The notes below the pieces were generated by a model that saw only the letters and a program-made list of their open reading frames with translations, was not told the DNA's origin and did no database searches. A program made the translations under genes and the position numbers. Source: Sphingopyxis sp. MWB1 (lineage in GTDB: Bacteria > Pseudomonadota > Alphaproteobacteria > Sphingomonadales > Sphingomonadaceae). From it: a stretch of 64,000 nucleotides of DNA. Numbering within the stretch: position 1 is the stretch's first letter; every line of letters begins with the position of its first letter. The stretch lies in NCBI RefSeq assembly GCF_000763945.1, contig NZ_JQFJ01000002.1, positions 1,488,001 to 1,552,000 of the forward strand. Direction: 5' to 3'. This document shows, one piece after another, positions 63,114 to 64,000 of the stretch.

Positions 63114-64000
63114 TTATGTGCGGGCGGCCCTTTCCAGTTCCACGATCTTGTCGGAGCAGACCCGATGCACAACGCGGCTGAGTTCTTCGATGCGCTCCCC
63201 GAGCCAGATCAGTTCCTCTTCGCTGATCCGGTAATGTTTTGAATATCGTGCCTTCGTGTATGCTTCTTTCAGTTTTTGAAACATCGCGCGCTCAGCACGA
63301 TTGGTCTCGGGCCAAACACCGTGCAGCCGACGGTCGAGTCCTTCGGCAAGCGAACGCAGGAAGGCGATATTGTGGTTGTATGGGGTGTAGTAGGTCAGTG
63401 TGAGAAGGAGGCCTGAATATAAGCGTTCGGCTGCCTGGTGCAGTAAGAAGGCGGCTTCCTTGGGACGTTTCTGCTTCGTTAAATCCCGCGACGTATTCAA
63501 CCACACGACCGCTCCGGGGTAGTAATCCTCGAAGTATTCCTTCGCTGCCGCGAGAGCCTGCTTTGGCGTTTTGGGTTTGGGCGTTGCCAGTTCCCGATCA
63601 TCCGCTTCGTAAAGAGCAATCCCGTCTTTCGCGACCTCCATGAAGAAGACGCGGCCATGCGCGAGTCCGTCATTCACCTCATGCAGCGAATGGACGATGA
63701 AGTTGACGGGCGTTGGAAGCGTTTTCTCGATCGTATAGGCCCGGATCAACCGCTCCTCGGCCTTCGCCCAGTAGGCGGCACGATCGGTCAACTCTTTCTG
63801 GCTGACGATGACGAGGATGTCATAGTCGGATTTATACTGGTTCGCCGATGCGGGCGCATCGACCCAATCGCCGCGCGCATAGCTACCGAACAGGATGATT
63901 TTGAGGATGCGGGCGCCCTTTCGCGGGCCGGTCGCATTTTCCGTAGCCGCACCGAATTCGTCGAAGATGATCGCGACGATGCGCTCAAGCTCGCGCTGCT
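63114..64000 (-). CDS. Nucleotidyltransferase-HEPN fusion protein (start outside the window)
   Basis: The frame continues past the right edge; at least 294 residues are visible. The MNT nucleotidyltransferase part shows ILFGSYARGDW and SDYDILVIV, with the catalytic Gly-Ser and Asp-x-Asp kept. The C-terminal HEPN part has AAFLLHQAAERLYSGLLLTL and ends with the ARYSKHYRI region. A shorter frame beginning at a TTG at 63791 is only a fragment of this gene. MNT and HEPN domains, together or as partners, form toxin-antitoxin modules in many bacteria. Here they are fused in one chain and followed by two small genes. Confidence 0.85.
   Translation of the reverse strand, partial: QRELERIVAIIFDEFGAATENATGPRKGARILKIILFGSYARGDWVDAPASANQYKSDYDILVIVSQKELTDRAAYWAKAEERLIRAYTIEKTLPTPVNFIVHSLHEVNDGLAHGRVFFMEVAKDGIALYEADDRELATPKPKTPKQALAAAKEYFEDYYPGAVVWLNTSRDLTKQKRPKEAAFLLHQAAERLYSGLLLTLTYYTPYNHNIAFLRSLAEGLDRRLHGVWPETNRAERAMFQKLKEAYTKARYSKHYRISEEELIWLGERIEELSRVVHRVCSDKIVELERAART

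Noticed and set aside
63114..63791. Separate 225-codon gene starting at 63791
   Set aside because: The apparent start is a TTG inside a longer frame that continues upstream with a clear nucleotidyltransferase domain and leaves the window; it is one gene.

Overview
The window is high-GC alphaproteobacterial chromosomal DNA, most likely from a sphingomonad (Sphingopyxis/Novosphingobium/Sphingomonas type). The evidence is two large TonB-dependent receptors with 'D-D-A-I-V-V' TonB boxes, a PL6/PL17 alginate-utilisation locus, and a glnB-glnA pair and a glnK-amtB pair that each have a -24/-12 (sigma-54) promoter-like element. No plasmid or phage replication genes, CRISPR array or rRNA were seen.

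Layout. 1-9.7 kb is housekeeping: AMP nucleosidase (partial), a peroxiredoxin, clpA, map, glnB-glnA, a 1 kb intergenic region with a duplicated ~245-bp repeat, a secreted M20 peptidase and an SDR. 10-26.4 kb is an alginate locus, all on the minus strand. It has two TonB receptors, a PL6 and a PL17 lyase, an MFS transporter, an SDR that is probably the DEH reductase, KDG kinase, a FAH-fold hydratase, a secreted esterase-like protein and a FadR-type GntR regulator. A shared 11-bp FadR-like motif lies 40-90 bp upstream of four of its genes, which suggests one regulon under the local GntR protein. 26.7-38 kb is a complete nitrate assimilation cluster: nasT-nasS, then an untranslated leader with two ANTAR-type hexaloop hairpins and an intrinsic terminator, then nitrate transporter, porin, nirB, nirD, nasA, cobA and mobA with overlapping ends.

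38-58.5 kb is mixed: tRNA-Gln(CUG), an adrenodoxin-reductase-like flavoprotein, a secreted dipeptidase, an AT-rich orphan Mrr-like nuclease coupled to an amidohydrolase, nadB, an orphan ABC ATPase, tldD, secreted unknown proteins, and glnK-amtB.

58.6-64 kb looks like an accessory island. It begins next to a tRNA 3'-end-like fragment. It carries an overlapping operon of a degenerate nucleotidyltransferase with two tandem ECF sigma factors, a protein of unknown function coupled to an XRE/ImmA-IrrE metallopeptidase, and a nucleotidyltransferase-HEPN gene (cut by the window end) followed by two small genes. The last of these is broken by a single-base frameshift. The best candidates for undescribed biology are this sigma/nucleotidyltransferase operon and the coupled XRE-protease pair. 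The nitrate leader and the alginate operator set are the best-supported regulatory findings.

All calls come from reading the sequence and translations by eye; no database search was run.
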